Source of the DNA: an uncultured bacterium
GTDB taxonomy: Bacteria > Vulcanimicrobiota > Xenobia > Xenobiales > Xenobiaceae
Direction: 5' to 3'
Assembly: GCA_934621605.1 (NCBI GenBank)
Contig: CAKTUZ010000016.1
Coordinates: 5,261 to 69,260, forward strand
Length of the DNA: 64,000 bases
In this document: positions 30,330 to 39,142 of the stretch, one piece after another
Layout: each line of letters starts with the position of its first letter
Numbering within the stretch: the stretch's first letter is position 1
Program-made: the position numbers and the translations under genes
Notes under the pieces: generated by a model
The model's database searches: none
What the model saw: only the letters and a program-made list of their open reading frames with translations
Told to the model about the DNA's origin: nothing

Positions 30330-31613
30330 TTAAGTTTTGCCGAGTTTTTTTAGGCGGGAACGGACGTCGTCAGCCAGGGACGGATCTAGTTCTATGGCTT
30401 TTTCCCAAGCATCTTTGGCTTTGTTTTCTCTCTCCGTTTGGGCCAAAATATCTCCGTAGAGCAGCTGATATTCCGGATTGTTTTGCTGCAAATCAACTGC
30501 TTTGCGCATATGTTTTACCGCTTGATCTAATTCTTTACTTTGATCGCGATAAAGTAAAGCTAAAGAATAGTGTACTAAAGGGTTTTCTGGAGCCAGCTTA
30601 TAGGCACGTTGTAAGTAAGCTTCGGCTTCTTGATAGTTATATTGGCGGTGTTCTGCGTCGGCAATAGAGCAAAGAATCTCTATATTGTTGGGGTCGTCAG
30701 CTAAAACTTTGTTGAAACTATGACAAGCTGCCTGAAAATCTCCGCGCATCAATTCCAAATTTCCCAGGAAATCCAAACAATCAGGCTGATTAGGGGAAAG
30801 CTCTAGCGATTTGGCCAAGGCCTGGCAAGCTTGCTTAAGTTCACCTTTTATAGCCAAGGCGCGTCCTAAGTTATAAAAAGAATCGGCATCTTTAGGGTTG
30901 CACTGACAAGCTCTTTTAAATTCGTGAATAGAAAAATCAATAGCTCCGCAATCGAAATAAACTACACCTAAATTTAAGTGAGAGCGATAAAAGTCCGGGT
31001 TGCAAGTTACAGCCCGTTTTAATACATCTATGGCAAAAGATTTTTCGCCTATCTCCAGCAGAACCATGCCTAATAAATTGTAAGCATCGATATCGGCCGG
31101 ATTTTTTTCTAAAATATTGTTGAGTTGAAAAATGGCTTTGTGAGGACGATTTAAAGCTCGGTAAGCTTCGGCCAAGCACATACGCAAACTGGTTTCGTCT
31201 TCTAACTGGCCGGTTTTATCGACCAAACAACGTTTCCAATACTTTAAAGCCAAATCAAAGCGCTCAAGATGGAAGTAGGCCATACCTAAGAGATAATTGG
31301 CGTCTATATTGTTGGGATCGAGATTAACAGCCGCTTCAAATTGTTGTCGAGCGCCCTCGATGTCGTCAGTTTCGGCCAGAACAACGCCAAAATCTATACG
31401 GGCATTGATATTGTTGGGCTCAAGTTCGACTGCTTTATTCCAAGCTGACTTAGCTTCCTCGTATTTGCCCTGTCCTTGCAAAACTCCGGCTAAATCGCAA
31501 TACTGACGAAAACTGACCGGATTGTTATATTCGGCAAAATGAAGAAGCTTGCCGTTTCCCTGCGTAGAAGCAGTGGTATTCTTCTGTTCTGCTGAAGATT
31601 CAGAGTTACGCAT
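30330..31613 (-). CDS. Tetratricopeptide repeat protein
   Basis: About 427 aa made almost wholly of TPR units, at least ten, for example YEEAKSAWNKAVELEPNN and GARQQFEAAVNLDPNN. TPR proteins are scaffolds for protein-protein contacts. No signal peptide, membrane helix or catalytic domain is visible, so it is probably cytoplasmic. The start is uncertain: ATG at 31613 or TTG at 31637 just after GGGGGG; the choice changes only eight residues. Upstream is a 400-bp AT-rich gap. Partner unknown. Confidence 0.85.
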   Translation of the reverse strand: MRNSESSAEQKNTTASTQGNGKLLHFAEYNNPVSFRQYCDLAGVLQGQGKYEEAKSAWNKAVELEPNNINARIDFGVVLAETDDIEGARQQFEAAVNLDPNNIDANYLLGMAYFHLERFDLALKYWKRCLVDKTGQLEDETSLRMCLAEAYRALNRPHKAIFQLNNILEKNPADIDAYNLLGMVLLEIGEKSFAIDVLKRAVTCNPDFYRSHLNLGVVYFDCGAIDFSIHEFKRACQCNPKDADSFYNLGRALAIKGELKQACQALAKSLELSPNQPDCLDFLGNLELMRGDFQAACHSFNKVLADDPNNIEILCSIADAEHRQYNYQEAEAYLQRAYKLAPENPLVHYSLALLYRDQSKELDQAVKHMRKAVDLQQNNPEYQLLYGDILAQTERENKAKDAWEKAIELDPSLADDVRSRLKKLGKT

Positions 31614-31639
31614 CAGTATAACAGGCTCTTTCTCCAACC

Positions 31640-31983
31640 CCCCGAGGTTGGCGGCAAACTCTCCAGAGTACTACGATATTACCGCAAATCGGCTACTTAA
31701 ACAACGACCATAATGTTCTCGGCCTAATGGCAAAGAATATATAGCTCAGTATAGTAAAAACGAACCCCGAACACCGACACTATCATGAACGTACCCTTAT
31801 TCTAAAATCAGTTTGTTAATTTTTTAGCTATTTTTAGTTAATTAAATGTTTCATTACTGCATTTTTACCGTTTAAGTAGGCAGAAAAAATACAAGAAAAT
31901 ATAATGTTTTATCACGAGTGCCGTAAAACTATGGCTTTAGTCATGGGGAGTATATCAACGTGCGGCCTTTTTCGGCTTTAATT
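31640..31983. other. AT-rich intergenic region upstream of the TPR gene
   Basis: About 345 bp without a credible gene. It must hold the promoter of the TPR gene on the minus strand, but I cannot pick one with confidence. Low-complexity A/T blocks around 31800-31910. No repeat or RNA gene recognised. Confidence 0.5.
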
Positions 31984-32027
31984 TTGTAAAAAAAAGTGGT
32001 TCTTCACAGAAGAACCACTTTTTTTAT
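31984..32027 (-). terminator. Terminator after nupC
   Basis: A near-perfect stem (31991-32005 with 32009-32023) with a 3-base loop, flanked by A and T runs on both sides, so it works in both directions. It lies about 30 bp past the nupC stop codon. Confidence 0.9.
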
Positions 32028-32053
32028 CTCAATAGACAAATAGTCAGAATTTT

Positions 32054-33352
32054 TTACATGAGAATACCGGCCAAGCAAGCGGTCATCATGGAGGCCATAG
32101 CGCCGCCGAACATAGCCCTAACGCCGAGTTTAGCCAATTCAGACTGACGACTGGGAGCCAAACCACCGATACAACCTACGTTAATACCGATAGAGGAGAA
32201 GTTAGCAAAGCCGCAGAGAGCGAAAGTAGCAATGAGTTTACCCTTTTGAGTGAGCTCTTGGAGAACGGCAGCTTTGTCACCGATAGTCATATGATTTAAG
32301 AGATCTGAATAGGCGACGAACTCATTCAAAACGAGCTTTTCGCCGACTAAGGAAGCCACAATTTGAGCATCGGAAGCCGGAGCACCGATTAACCAAGCTA
32401 AAGGCCAAAGTATGATACCCAAAATGTTCTGGATGGAAATTTTATCGGCATAAATGAAGGTCTGGCCAAACCAGCCTGCCACGACGTCGCAAACGTGACC
32501 GAAGTAGCCTAACGCACCATTTACGGTAGCAATAATAGCGATGAAAGCAATCAATACGGTACCGACGATGAAAGCTAAATGCATACCGTCTATAGCACCC
32601 TTGGAAGCAGCTTCAATAATGGACTTTTCTTTGCATTCGGTTTTTAGTTCGACGACGCCGGAAGTTTCAGGCTCGCCTTCTTCGGGGCAGAGAATCTTGG
32701 AAAGAACCAAGCCGGCAGGAGCGCCCATAATAGAGGCGGTGATAATATGGGGAGCCCATTCTGGACCGAGCATACCTACGTAGGCGAAGAGCACGGAACC
32801 GGCAATAGTAGCCATACCGCCAGTCATAATGGTGTTAAGCTCGGAACGGGTCATCTTCTCTAAGTAGGGACGCACTAAAAGGGGAGCTTCGCTCTGTCCT
32901 ACAAATACAGTACCGATAGCATAAAGGCTCTCGGCGCCGGAGGTGTTCATAAACTTTACTACCAACTTAGCTACAACTCTGATAATGAATTGCATAATGC
33001 CTAAGTAGTAAGCAATGGAAGCCAAAGAACCGACAAAGATAATGGCCGGAAGTACTTGGAAGGCAAAGATCATACCCAAAGCCCCTTGGCCTTCACCGCT
33101 GGCGGGAACGAGGGCGCCGAATACAAAGTGGGAACCTTCATTGGTAAATTCAAGGAGTTTGTTGACGAGGTGTCCCAAGAAAGCGAAAATGTCGTGGCCT
33201 ATCTTTGTCTTTAATACGAATAATCCCAGGACTATCTGCAGCGCTAAGCCGACACCTACGGTTTTGTAATTGATTTTTTTGCGATTTGTGGAGAACACAT
33301 AAGCAATGCCTAGGATGAATAACATACCTAGCAATCCGGTAAATCTCTCCAT
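32054..33352 (-). CDS. nupC: Concentrative nucleoside transporter NupC/CNT family
   Basis: 432-aa inner-membrane cation-coupled nucleoside importer. Family features: VGSLASIAYYLGIMQ, FVGQSEAPLLVRPYLEKMTRSEL (substrate- and ion-binding HP1/TM4 region), GSVLFAYVGML and CGFANFSSIGINVGCIGGLAPSRQ near the C-terminus. About ten hydrophobic helices, normal length. The ATG at 33352 follows GAGGT. Nucleoside import suggests salvage of exogenous nucleosides. No regulator or metabolic partner gene adjoins. Confidence 0.95.
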   Translation of the reverse strand: MERFTGLLGMLFILGIAYVFSTNRKKINYKTVGVGLALQIVLGLFVLKTKIGHDIFAFLGHLVNKLLEFTNEGSHFVFGALVPASGEGQGALGMIFAFQVLPAIIFVGSLASIAYYLGIMQFIIRVVAKLVVKFMNTSGAESLYAIGTVFVGQSEAPLLVRPYLEKMTRSELNTIMTGGMATIAGSVLFAYVGMLGPEWAPHIITASIMGAPAGLVLSKILCPEEGEPETSGVVELKTECKEKSIIEAASKGAIDGMHLAFIVGTVLIAFIAIIATVNGALGYFGHVCDVVAGWFGQTFIYADKISIQNILGIILWPLAWLIGAPASDAQIVASLVGEKLVLNEFVAYSDLLNHMTIGDKAAVLQELTQKGKLIATFALCGFANFSSIGINVGCIGGLAPSRQSELAKLGVRAMFGGAMASMMTACLAGILM

Positions 33353-33482
33353 ACGAACACCTCGTTGAAAGGGAAAAATAAATGTAGCTGCCGCTGTTTA
33401 CAGCAGATAATTGCGCCAATTCGTGCCTCAAACCTGCCGTCCTGCAGAGCTGTCCGCTTCAAATAGGCAAAAAGCTTTTTAT

Positions 33483-33818
33483 CTAAACTCCAACTTGCTC
33501 AGTTTCATATTGAGCTATTTCCCAAGCTTCACGGGCCAACTCCAAAAGTTCGTTTTCGTTGTCCAAGGCTGCTTGCGGAGCTCGATAAGTGTTGGCAAAA
33601 GTATAGCGTCCTCCGGAAACAAAAGGATGTGAGCCTTCAGCTATGTATTTTTGACGTGTACAGTCATTGACTCGGAAAAAAAGAGATCCCTGAGAGGCGA
33701 TACCAAAATATATTCCATCTTTAAATAGCGCAAAACCGCCGAACATGGGACGCATATCAAAAGGGCCGAAAGATTTTATCTTAGCGGCCGCAGCACAATT
33801 ATCAAGCTGATCGAACAT
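33483..33818 (-). CDS. TfoX N-terminal domain protein
   Basis: 111-aa protein matching the TfoX N-terminal domain (the DUF family that includes YjqA-like small proteins): MRPMFGGFALFKDGIYFGIASQG and the FRVND segment near residue 50. It lacks the C-terminal TfoX domain, so it is a stand-alone N-domain protein and not a proven competence regulator. ATG at 33818. It lies 130 bp before nupC on the same strand. Function unknown. Confidence 0.82.
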   Translation of the reverse strand: MFDQLDNCAAAAKIKSFGPFDMRPMFGGFALFKDGIYFGIASQGSLFFRVNDCTRQKYIAEGSHPFVSGGRYTFANTYRAPQAALDNENELLELAREAWEIAQYETEQVGV

Positions 33819-34051
33819 AATCCGCTAGCTTCTCTAACTCTGCTTAAAATCCCGCTTTTAAGGCCTTTTTTCACTTCTTAAAGGGTGCTGCAACTCAAGG
33901 CAAGGCAGGAAGAAAGCTATCGGTGACTAATCTTAGCAGGCTTCAGCGTTATGGCAACAGCTTGTTTGCAGCAAGTCTCAGGCTCAGATTGGGCGCAAGT
34001 TTTGTATAAAAGATGCGTCTTAGGGCTGCGGCGTCAGTCAGGAGGGTTATT

Positions 34052-34306
34052 ATGGCGGTAAAGACCGTAAAAGAAAAAGTTCCCGTAATTGTTCTAACTA
34101 CTTCTTATCGTCTCGAAGGCGACATGCATGTGGTACCGGGCGGAAGATTGCTCGATGAAATAAATCGTGAGCGAGGTTTCATTCCCCTTACCAATGCCAC
34201 TCTCTTCGATCCCGTGAGCGGTCAGCCTGTAGATACTTTGGATTTTATTGCGGTCAATAAAGAGTTGGTTCTTATGGTCGCGCCGGTTGAAACTCCCTCC
34301 AAGTAA
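34052..34306 (+). CDS. Small conserved-looking protein, unknown function
   Basis: 84-aa product, probably an all-beta fold: VPVIVLTTSYRLEGDMHVV, PGGRLLDEINRERGFIPL, TNATLFDPVSG and DTLDFIAVNKELVLMVAPV. The pattern (binding of a ligand or RNA by a small barrel, then an N-terminal Met-rich pair) resembles DUF6812-type proteins, but I am not certain. ATG at 34052 is preceded by a perfect CAGGAGG. It starts 34 bp before a metallo-hydrolase gene. Confidence 0.8.
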   Translation: MAVKTVKEKVPVIVLTTSYRLEGDMHVVPGGRLLDEINRERGFIPLTNATLFDPVSGQPVDTLDFIAVNKELVLMVAPVETPSK

Positions 34307-34340
34307 AATGTAGAATATCAAAAAGCGAATAGTACCACAT

Positions 34341-35018
34341 ATGTTTATCAGATATTTAGGTCATTCAAGTTTTTATATCCGTTCCTCCAAGGGGACTGCT
34401 CTTGTTCTGGATCCTTATTCCAGCAACATTCCTTATCAGTTTCCTTCTATCGATGCTGATATTGTGGTTATGTCGCACGAACATCGTGATCATAACGCCT
34501 CTTATCGAGTTGGCGGTAGTCCTATGTTGGTTAAGCCCACTTCTCCTTACCCTATGGAAAACGAACTTAATATTGTTCGCACTCAAGAGCGTTTGACTTT
34601 CTACGGTGTTCCTACCAACCATGACAATTTTAATGGTCGCCGTCGCGGTCCCAATACTGTTTGGCATTTTTATTGGGAAGGTATTCATTTTGTTCATTTG
34701 GGAGATTTGGGACATATATTAACCGAGACTCAGGTTGGCCAGATAAGCAAAGCTGACGTTCTTTTCATTCCTGTGGGCGGAAATACTACTTTGGGTCCGG
34801 CTGAAGCCGGTTTGGTAATAAACCAATTACAACCTAATCTAGTTTTGCCTATGCATTATAAAACTGACAAAATTGCTAACTTAGGCATGTGTTCTAATAC
34901 TTTGGACGATTTTATAGTGCGTATGGACAGAGTGGAAGATATGGCCAGTATGTCTATGGACATTTCTCAAGAGACTTTGCCTTTGGAAACTACTGTGGCT
35001 CTGCTGCGTTACGAATAG
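34341..35018 (+). CDS. Metallo-beta-lactamase-fold hydrolase (UlaG/YtkL type)
   Basis: 225-aa metal-dependent hydrolase. Metal ligands: HEHRDHN (about residues 46-52, the HxHxDH motif), then HLGDLGH (about 117-123) and LPMHYKT (about 170). The start MFIRYLGHSSFYIRSSKGTALVLDPY matches the UlaG-like branch that has L-ascorbate lactonases and tRNase-like relatives. Substrate cannot be read from sequence. No strong ribosome binding site before the ATG; probably coupled to the small upstream gene. Confidence 0.88.
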   Translation: MFIRYLGHSSFYIRSSKGTALVLDPYSSNIPYQFPSIDADIVVMSHEHRDHNASYRVGGSPMLVKPTSPYPMENELNIVRTQERLTFYGVPTNHDNFNGRRRGPNTVWHFYWEGIHFVHLGDLGHILTETQVGQISKADVLFIPVGGNTTLGPAEAGLVINQLQPNLVLPMHYKTDKIANLGMCSNTLDDFIVRMDRVEDMASMSMDISQETLPLETTVALLRYE

Positions 35019-35117
35019 TAAGGCCATTATAATTAGGGATCGCTTTGAAGCGGCTTTGAGGCTTGCGAGATTTGGTTCGCAGCTATTTAAGCCGCTTTCT
35101 TGTTTTTAGGGAGTGCT

Positions 35118-35714
35118 GTGTTTTATAAATTTTGCCGTTTGTTTTTATTGTCTCTTGGGCTTAGTTTAAGCTTGTTGAGTGGTTCGTCGGCCAAGGAACG
35201 TGCTGTAGTAAGTGGCACTTTTTATGATTGCCGCTATGGAGATATTTTGCTGGGCGCCTATAACTTGACTTTGGCTCCCCAAGCTCAAATAATGGCGCAA
35301 AATATTGTACTGCCCGTATCTAAATTGGATAAAAAGTATGCTAGAATGATCGGTTGCGCTCACCTTAATGAATTTGGTCAAGTTATCGAATTACATTTGG
35401 AACCTAAAAGGCCTCTTCATAAGCCTTCTTGCAATTTTGCATTTTTAAGTTACGGTCCTCAAACTGACTGCTTGGGGGGAGAACCTGTTTTTGCTCGCTT
35501 TTACTCGGCAGAATTTCAGTCAGCTCCTGATTTTTTGCAACTTTACATAGACGGACGAGCTATAGAAAGCGGTCAGATAAAACATCACGGTTTAATTTAT
35601 TATCCGGCCGCTTTAAGTGCGGGGCGTCATACTTTTCGTTTGGAAGTTCGCCGAGCTGGTCTCACAATTGGTATCTTACAATGGACAACTTATTCCACTG
35701 TATCGGGCCGCTAA
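35118..35714 (+). CDS. Secreted protein, unknown function
   Basis: 198-aa product with a clear signal peptide (hydrophobic about residues 6-24, cleavage near SGSSA). The mature part has six Cys residues, then a beta-sandwich-like end (YIDGRAIESGQIKHHGLIYYP, AGRHTFRLEVRRAG) that resembles bacterial Ig-like domains. GTG start at 35118 with AGGGAG upstream. First of three unknown genes in tandem after the metallo-hydrolase. No firm family. Confidence 0.72.
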   Translation: MFYKFCRLFLLSLGLSLSLLSGSSAKERAVVSGTFYDCRYGDILLGAYNLTLAPQAQIMAQNIVLPVSKLDKKYARMIGCAHLNEFGQVIELHLEPKRPLHKPSCNFAFLSYGPQTDCLGGEPVFARFYSAEFQSAPDFLQLYIDGRAIESGQIKHHGLIYYPAALSAGRHTFRLEVRRAGLTIGILQWTTYSTVSGR

Positions 35715-35760
35715 AAGAGAGGGGACAGGCAAATTTTCAGCCCTAAAGAAAGGAAGAATT

Positions 35761-36636
35761 ATGCTTGAATCAGGACAAGAGCTTCTCAGACGCCAGCGCC
35801 GCATGGTCGAACACCTGACCTGGAAGTCGCTGGAAAGTAAACCCACTTTGTTTCGCTATGTACAAGAACCTATTTACAGCTTAACAATTACTGAAGAATA
35901 TTTGATAGAGTTTTTACACCAACATCAGCTTGAATTTGAATTACAGCCACGTTATAACCCGGCTTCTCCGGTGATACTTAATGTTACTATCGATGGTGTG
36001 TGCCAAAAAGTGAAACTTAATTGTATCAGCGGTTTATCCTGCTCTTGTGCTTTTATGACGGCACGTACTAAATTTGCCAATGATTTTAAAGGCTGGTTGG
36101 ACAGAGTTATTGGCAGTGAACGCTTTGATCGCACTCAGTATATAGGTACGCGACGTTGGGTATCTTACCCTTACGCTTTACCCTTGTACGATACTGTCTA
36201 TAAGTTTGGCTCCGGCCTTCCCAGTTTAGCCAAAGATTCGCGCCACGCCTCTTACTTGTTTAATTTTAACAGCAAAGAACAAGAGTTTTTGCGCATTTTG
36301 GAAGAGGTTGTTGGCGAAAGCGATGATTCTGATAACCCTTTGTTTGTCAGTGTTTATCCGCGTATAACTTACAGTGGCAGTATAGAATTAGTAATCGCTA
36401 ATCTGGAAGGTAAGCAGCCGGTGCGTATTTTTTCTTCCGGCAGCCATCCTGTTATTTATCAGATTATTACCGAAAATACCGAATTGGTAATCCCCTTGAA
36501 AACTTACCTTGATAACGCTTTGGGTAACGAAAATTTAGATTTACCCAATAGTCGCACCAAGGGAAGAATGATTTCTTTAATTTATACTCACCGTTCTCCC
36601 AGCAGCATAGAAGAGTTATTCGCTGAGGATGATTAG
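35761..36636 (+). CDS. Unknown protein
   Basis: 291-aa product without a signal peptide or membrane helix. It begins with a charged helix (RRQRRMVEHLTWKSLES), then a beta-rich region with VTIDGVCQKVKLNCISG and CSCAF, an Arg/Tyr-rich middle (GTRRWVSYPYALPLYDTVYKF) and a late beta region (VYPRITYSGSIELVIANLEG). ATG at 35761 follows AGGAAG. A long upstream in-frame extension to 35617 overlaps the previous gene and lacks a ribosome binding site. I do not recognise the family. Confidence 0.7.
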   Translation: MLESGQELLRRQRRMVEHLTWKSLESKPTLFRYVQEPIYSLTITEEYLIEFLHQHQLEFELQPRYNPASPVILNVTIDGVCQKVKLNCISGLSCSCAFMTARTKFANDFKGWLDRVIGSERFDRTQYIGTRRWVSYPYALPLYDTVYKFGSGLPSLAKDSRHASYLFNFNSKEQEFLRILEEVVGESDDSDNPLFVSVYPRITYSGSIELVIANLEGKQPVRIFSSGSHPVIYQIITENTELVIPLKTYLDNALGNENLDLPNSRTKGRMISLIYTHRSPSSIEELFAEDD

Positions 36637-36654
36637 TTTTTTTAGAGCGAACTT

Positions 36655-37968
36655 ATGAACTTTAAACATTATTTTTCTTTGATAAGCTTAATTTGCTGGT
36701 TGGGGTGGACTTTGCTTTTAACTTTTCCGGTTGGAGCGCAAAATCCCAATCAAAGCGAAGAGTTTATTGATTCTGTCAGTAAAAATGAAGCTTCCAAACC
36801 GGCTGACAGAAAAAAGTCGATTCTGACCGTGTTCGGTACTCCGGTTAGTAGTGCCTATCTGCAAGCGACAGCCCATCGTTTGGGGTTCGATACCGACGAA
36901 GCTTGGCCGGATCTTTATCCCGGTCAGCAAATTTGTTCGCAAAACGGACTTTTAATCAGAAATATTCTCTATCCCAATCTTAAAAGCGAAATTTTGTCTT
37001 TTTCCGATCATCCCGAGTGCGTCAAAGAACGCGGTTTGCTTTTTAAGGGCGGACTTATCCCTTTCAAGCCTTTACGTTTTCAATATTATCATGAAGGCGG
37101 TAAAGAAGATAATCGATTGTGGCTTCGTTTGGATTTGTATAACTATTCGCAGCGTAAAAAAGCCACTGTTATGTTAATTGAAGGCGAAGGCGGCCCAAAC
37201 AGTGATTACTTTCAGGCCGGGCATGGTAATAACGTAGAATTTTTAAAACATTTGGTTGCTGGTTGTGGTCGTATTTTAGAACTTAATCCCAGACAGAACA
37301 TGACGATTTTTTGCCAAAAATTGCCTTATTGTCAAGTGCTCAGCGGCACTGCTCAATTTACTCTTCTGGAAGGTAGTGAAATTGGATTCAGTTTGCATGC
37401 TGTGGAAGATCCGCAGGAAACAATTAGCTTTAATTTACTTTCCAATCCTAAGGATGTTCATGCTCGCGGTCTGTATGCTTGTGCCGATCAATTTGTCAAT
37501 AAAGTTCTTATCGTGAAAGACGATAAAGCTTCTGAAGTTAGGACTGCCGTAGGGGCGGTTAGGCAGCCCAATATCGACACTGGGCCGGAGCTTAAAGGTG
37601 ATTACGGTGTAGTTTATGCTTTGCAATTTTTGCTTATAAACGAAACCGAAAAGGAGGCTGATTTTGAACTTATTATCAATCCCAGAGGAGGGAAAGCCAC
37701 AGCTACAATTTTGGAGCAGGCCGATTTTTATAATGAAATAAAAGAACCTGCCTCCTGGCTAAGAAGCCAAGTGCCCGATTTGGAATATTTTCGCTTTGGC
37801 AATCAATATAGTGATCGTTCACTAACCAAAGAAGCTGAGCCTTTTACCGAATATAAAGCGGCTTCGCTCTCTGTGCCCGCCAAACAGAGTGCGGTGTGGC
37901 GCCTTTTAACTATACCGGAAGGGGCTTCCAACTATCCAGTGCGATTTATTGTGCGTCGAATTATTTAA
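36655..37968 (+). CDS. Secreted protein, unknown function
   Basis: 437-aa product with a signal peptide (about residues 1-28, ending PVGAQ). The mature part looks all-beta with repeated sandwich-like strands (RLWLRLDLYNYSQRKKATVML, AQFTLLEGSEIGFSLH, YALQFLLINETEKEADFELI), as in carbohydrate-binding or Ig-like exoproteins. No catalytic motif recognised. Starts 18 bp after the previous gene; its last 8 bp overlap the convergent rdgB gene. Confidence 0.72.
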   Translation: MNFKHYFSLISLICWLGWTLLLTFPVGAQNPNQSEEFIDSVSKNEASKPADRKKSILTVFGTPVSSAYLQATAHRLGFDTDEAWPDLYPGQQICSQNGLLIRNILYPNLKSEILSFSDHPECVKERGLLFKGGLIPFKPLRFQYYHEGGKEDNRLWLRLDLYNYSQRKKATVMLIEGEGGPNSDYFQAGHGNNVEFLKHLVAGCGRILELNPRQNMTIFCQKLPYCQVLSGTAQFTLLEGSEIGFSLHAVEDPQETISFNLLSNPKDVHARGLYACADQFVNKVLIVKDDKASEVRTAVGAVRQPNIDTGPELKGDYGVVYALQFLLINETEKEADFELIINPRGGKATATILEQADFYNEIKEPASWLRSQVPDLEYFRFGNQYSDRSLTKEAEPFTEYKAASLSVPAKQSAVWRLLTIPEGASNYPVRFIVRRII

Positions 37969-38638
37969 GGGAGCGTTTTTCAAGCAATAAGCGTACAGCC
38001 TGACGTACGGCTTGACCGCGATGGCTGATTTTGTTCTTGTCCTTTTCACTAAGTTCGGCCATGTGGCGTCCGTTCCCCAAATCGGGCATAAAAATGGGAT
38101 CGTAGCCAAAACCGCCCTGACCGTAAGCTTCAAAGGCTATGTGGCCGGGGCAGGTGGCTTCAGTTTGTATATATTCCTTCGACGCAGTAGACACCCCCAA
38201 TTTATCTAAACCGTAAATAACGCACAGACAGCGGAATTGAGCACGGCGTTTTTCCAAGGGCTCGTTATGGAGAATTTCCAAAACTCGTTCATTCTTTTCA
38301 GCCTGAGTTCGGCACTGACTCAGAAAACGATGGGAAAATAGGCCAGGAGCTCCGTCCAAAGCTTCTATTTCCAGACCAGAATCATCGGCTAAGCAAGCCA
38401 TGTGGGTGACTTGGCCGTAGTATTTCGCTTTAATGAGCGCATTTTCTAAGTATGTGCTCCCTGTTTCTTCCGGCTCTGTAATAGTATGTTCAGGATCTAT
38501 TTCACTTAAATTGACCAATTCTACAGGCAAATCAGCCAAAATTGCTCTCATTTCTGCAGCCTTATGAGCATTGCCGGTGGCCAAAAGTAATTTAGGGGTT
38601 ACTCGATTTGACACGATTGATTTCCGCCCACTTTTCAT
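37961..38638 (-). CDS. rdgB: RdgB/HAM1 non-canonical purine NTP pyrophosphatase
   Basis: House-cleaning enzyme that hydrolyses ITP, dITP and XTP to monophosphates. Signatures: LLATGNAHKAAEMRAIL, EETGSTYLENALIKAKYY, LADDSGLEIEALDGAPGLFSHRF, and FGYDPIFMP near residue 185. The start is uncertain: ATG at 38638 lies inside the upstream gene (47-bp overlap); GTG at 38614 with GGAAA upstream is an alternative that removes eight residues. It is coupled to the small helical gene upstream. Catalytic Asp of the DDSG motif is present. Confidence 0.92.
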   Translation of the reverse strand: MKSGRKSIVSNRVTPKLLLATGNAHKAAEMRAILADLPVELVNLSEIDPEHTITEPEETGSTYLENALIKAKYYGQVTHMACLADDSGLEIEALDGAPGLFSHRFLSQCRTQAEKNERVLEILHNEPLEKRRAQFRCLCVIYGLDKLGVSTASKEYIQTEATCPGHIAFEAYGQGGFGYDPIFMPDLGNGRHMAELSEKDKNKISHRGQAVRQAVRLLLEKRSLK

Positions 38639-38888
38639 CAATTTCCCATTGCTTGAGTTGGATAGTTTGACAAGCAGCTTTCAAATCCGGATCTTCAACT
38701 TCACCTTTGACGTATCTTTCATAAACTTTGAGAGCTAGCGTGTTTAAAAGGCTGTCCTTCTCTTGGCGCAAGCTGCGTACTTCTGCCTTAATACGTTCAA
38801 TTTTGAGTTTAGTTTCGGCCGAGCTGACCAATTCGTCGCGCTTTCTAGCTGCCGCGTCGGCTAAACCTTTAAAAAAACCGTTAGCCAT
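38592..38888 (-). CDS. Small coiled-coil protein, unknown function
   Basis: 98-aa product that starts MANGFFKGLADAAARKRDEL and is predicted mostly helical, with heptad patterns (KLKIERIKAEVRSLRQEKDSL) and a Trp-rich end. No signal peptide. ATG at 38888 with AAGGAG upstream; an earlier ATG at 38906 lies on the ribosome binding site. Its 3' end overlaps rdgB by up to 47 bp. A hairpin and candidate sRNA lie upstream. Confidence 0.75.
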   Translation of the reverse strand: MANGFFKGLADAAARKRDELVSSAETKLKIERIKAEVRSLRQEKDSLLNTLALKVYERYVKGEVEDPDLKAACQTIQLKQWEIDEKWAEINRVKSSNP

Positions 38889-38954
38889 AAAAAAAACTCC
38901 TTCCATTTACTTGGCAATTTTGAGGTCTTTTATTTAGTCGCACTAATAGATAGA

Positions 38955-39135
38955 CTTTTTTGAGAAAAGAACAAAACCGCGCACTATAAAATCCTACTTT
39001 TCAAGTTACGAGCAAACACACCTGCTCTTTTAGAGACAGCGAATGTTAAACCGAGCTACACGAAACAACCCTCCGGCTCAGCTGGGATGTTGTCCTGAAC
39101 CGGGCGAGAGGGTTGCATTTTTTTCTCTATATAAA
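38955..39135 (+). ncRNA. Candidate small RNA or bidirectional terminator between hemL and the coiled-coil gene
   Basis: On the plus strand a promoter-like pair, TTGAGA (about 38959) and TATAAA (about 38984; spacing 19), is followed about 80 bases later by a long hairpin. Its outer stem is CAACCCTC with GAGGGTTG, its inner stem pairs CCGGCTCAG with CTGAACCGG (one G-U), and a T-run follows. No gene uses this terminator on the plus strand. On the minus strand the same hairpin could end hemL (TTTCGTG follows). No known RNA family recognised. Confidence 0.35.
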
Positions 39136-39142
39136 GACTAGA

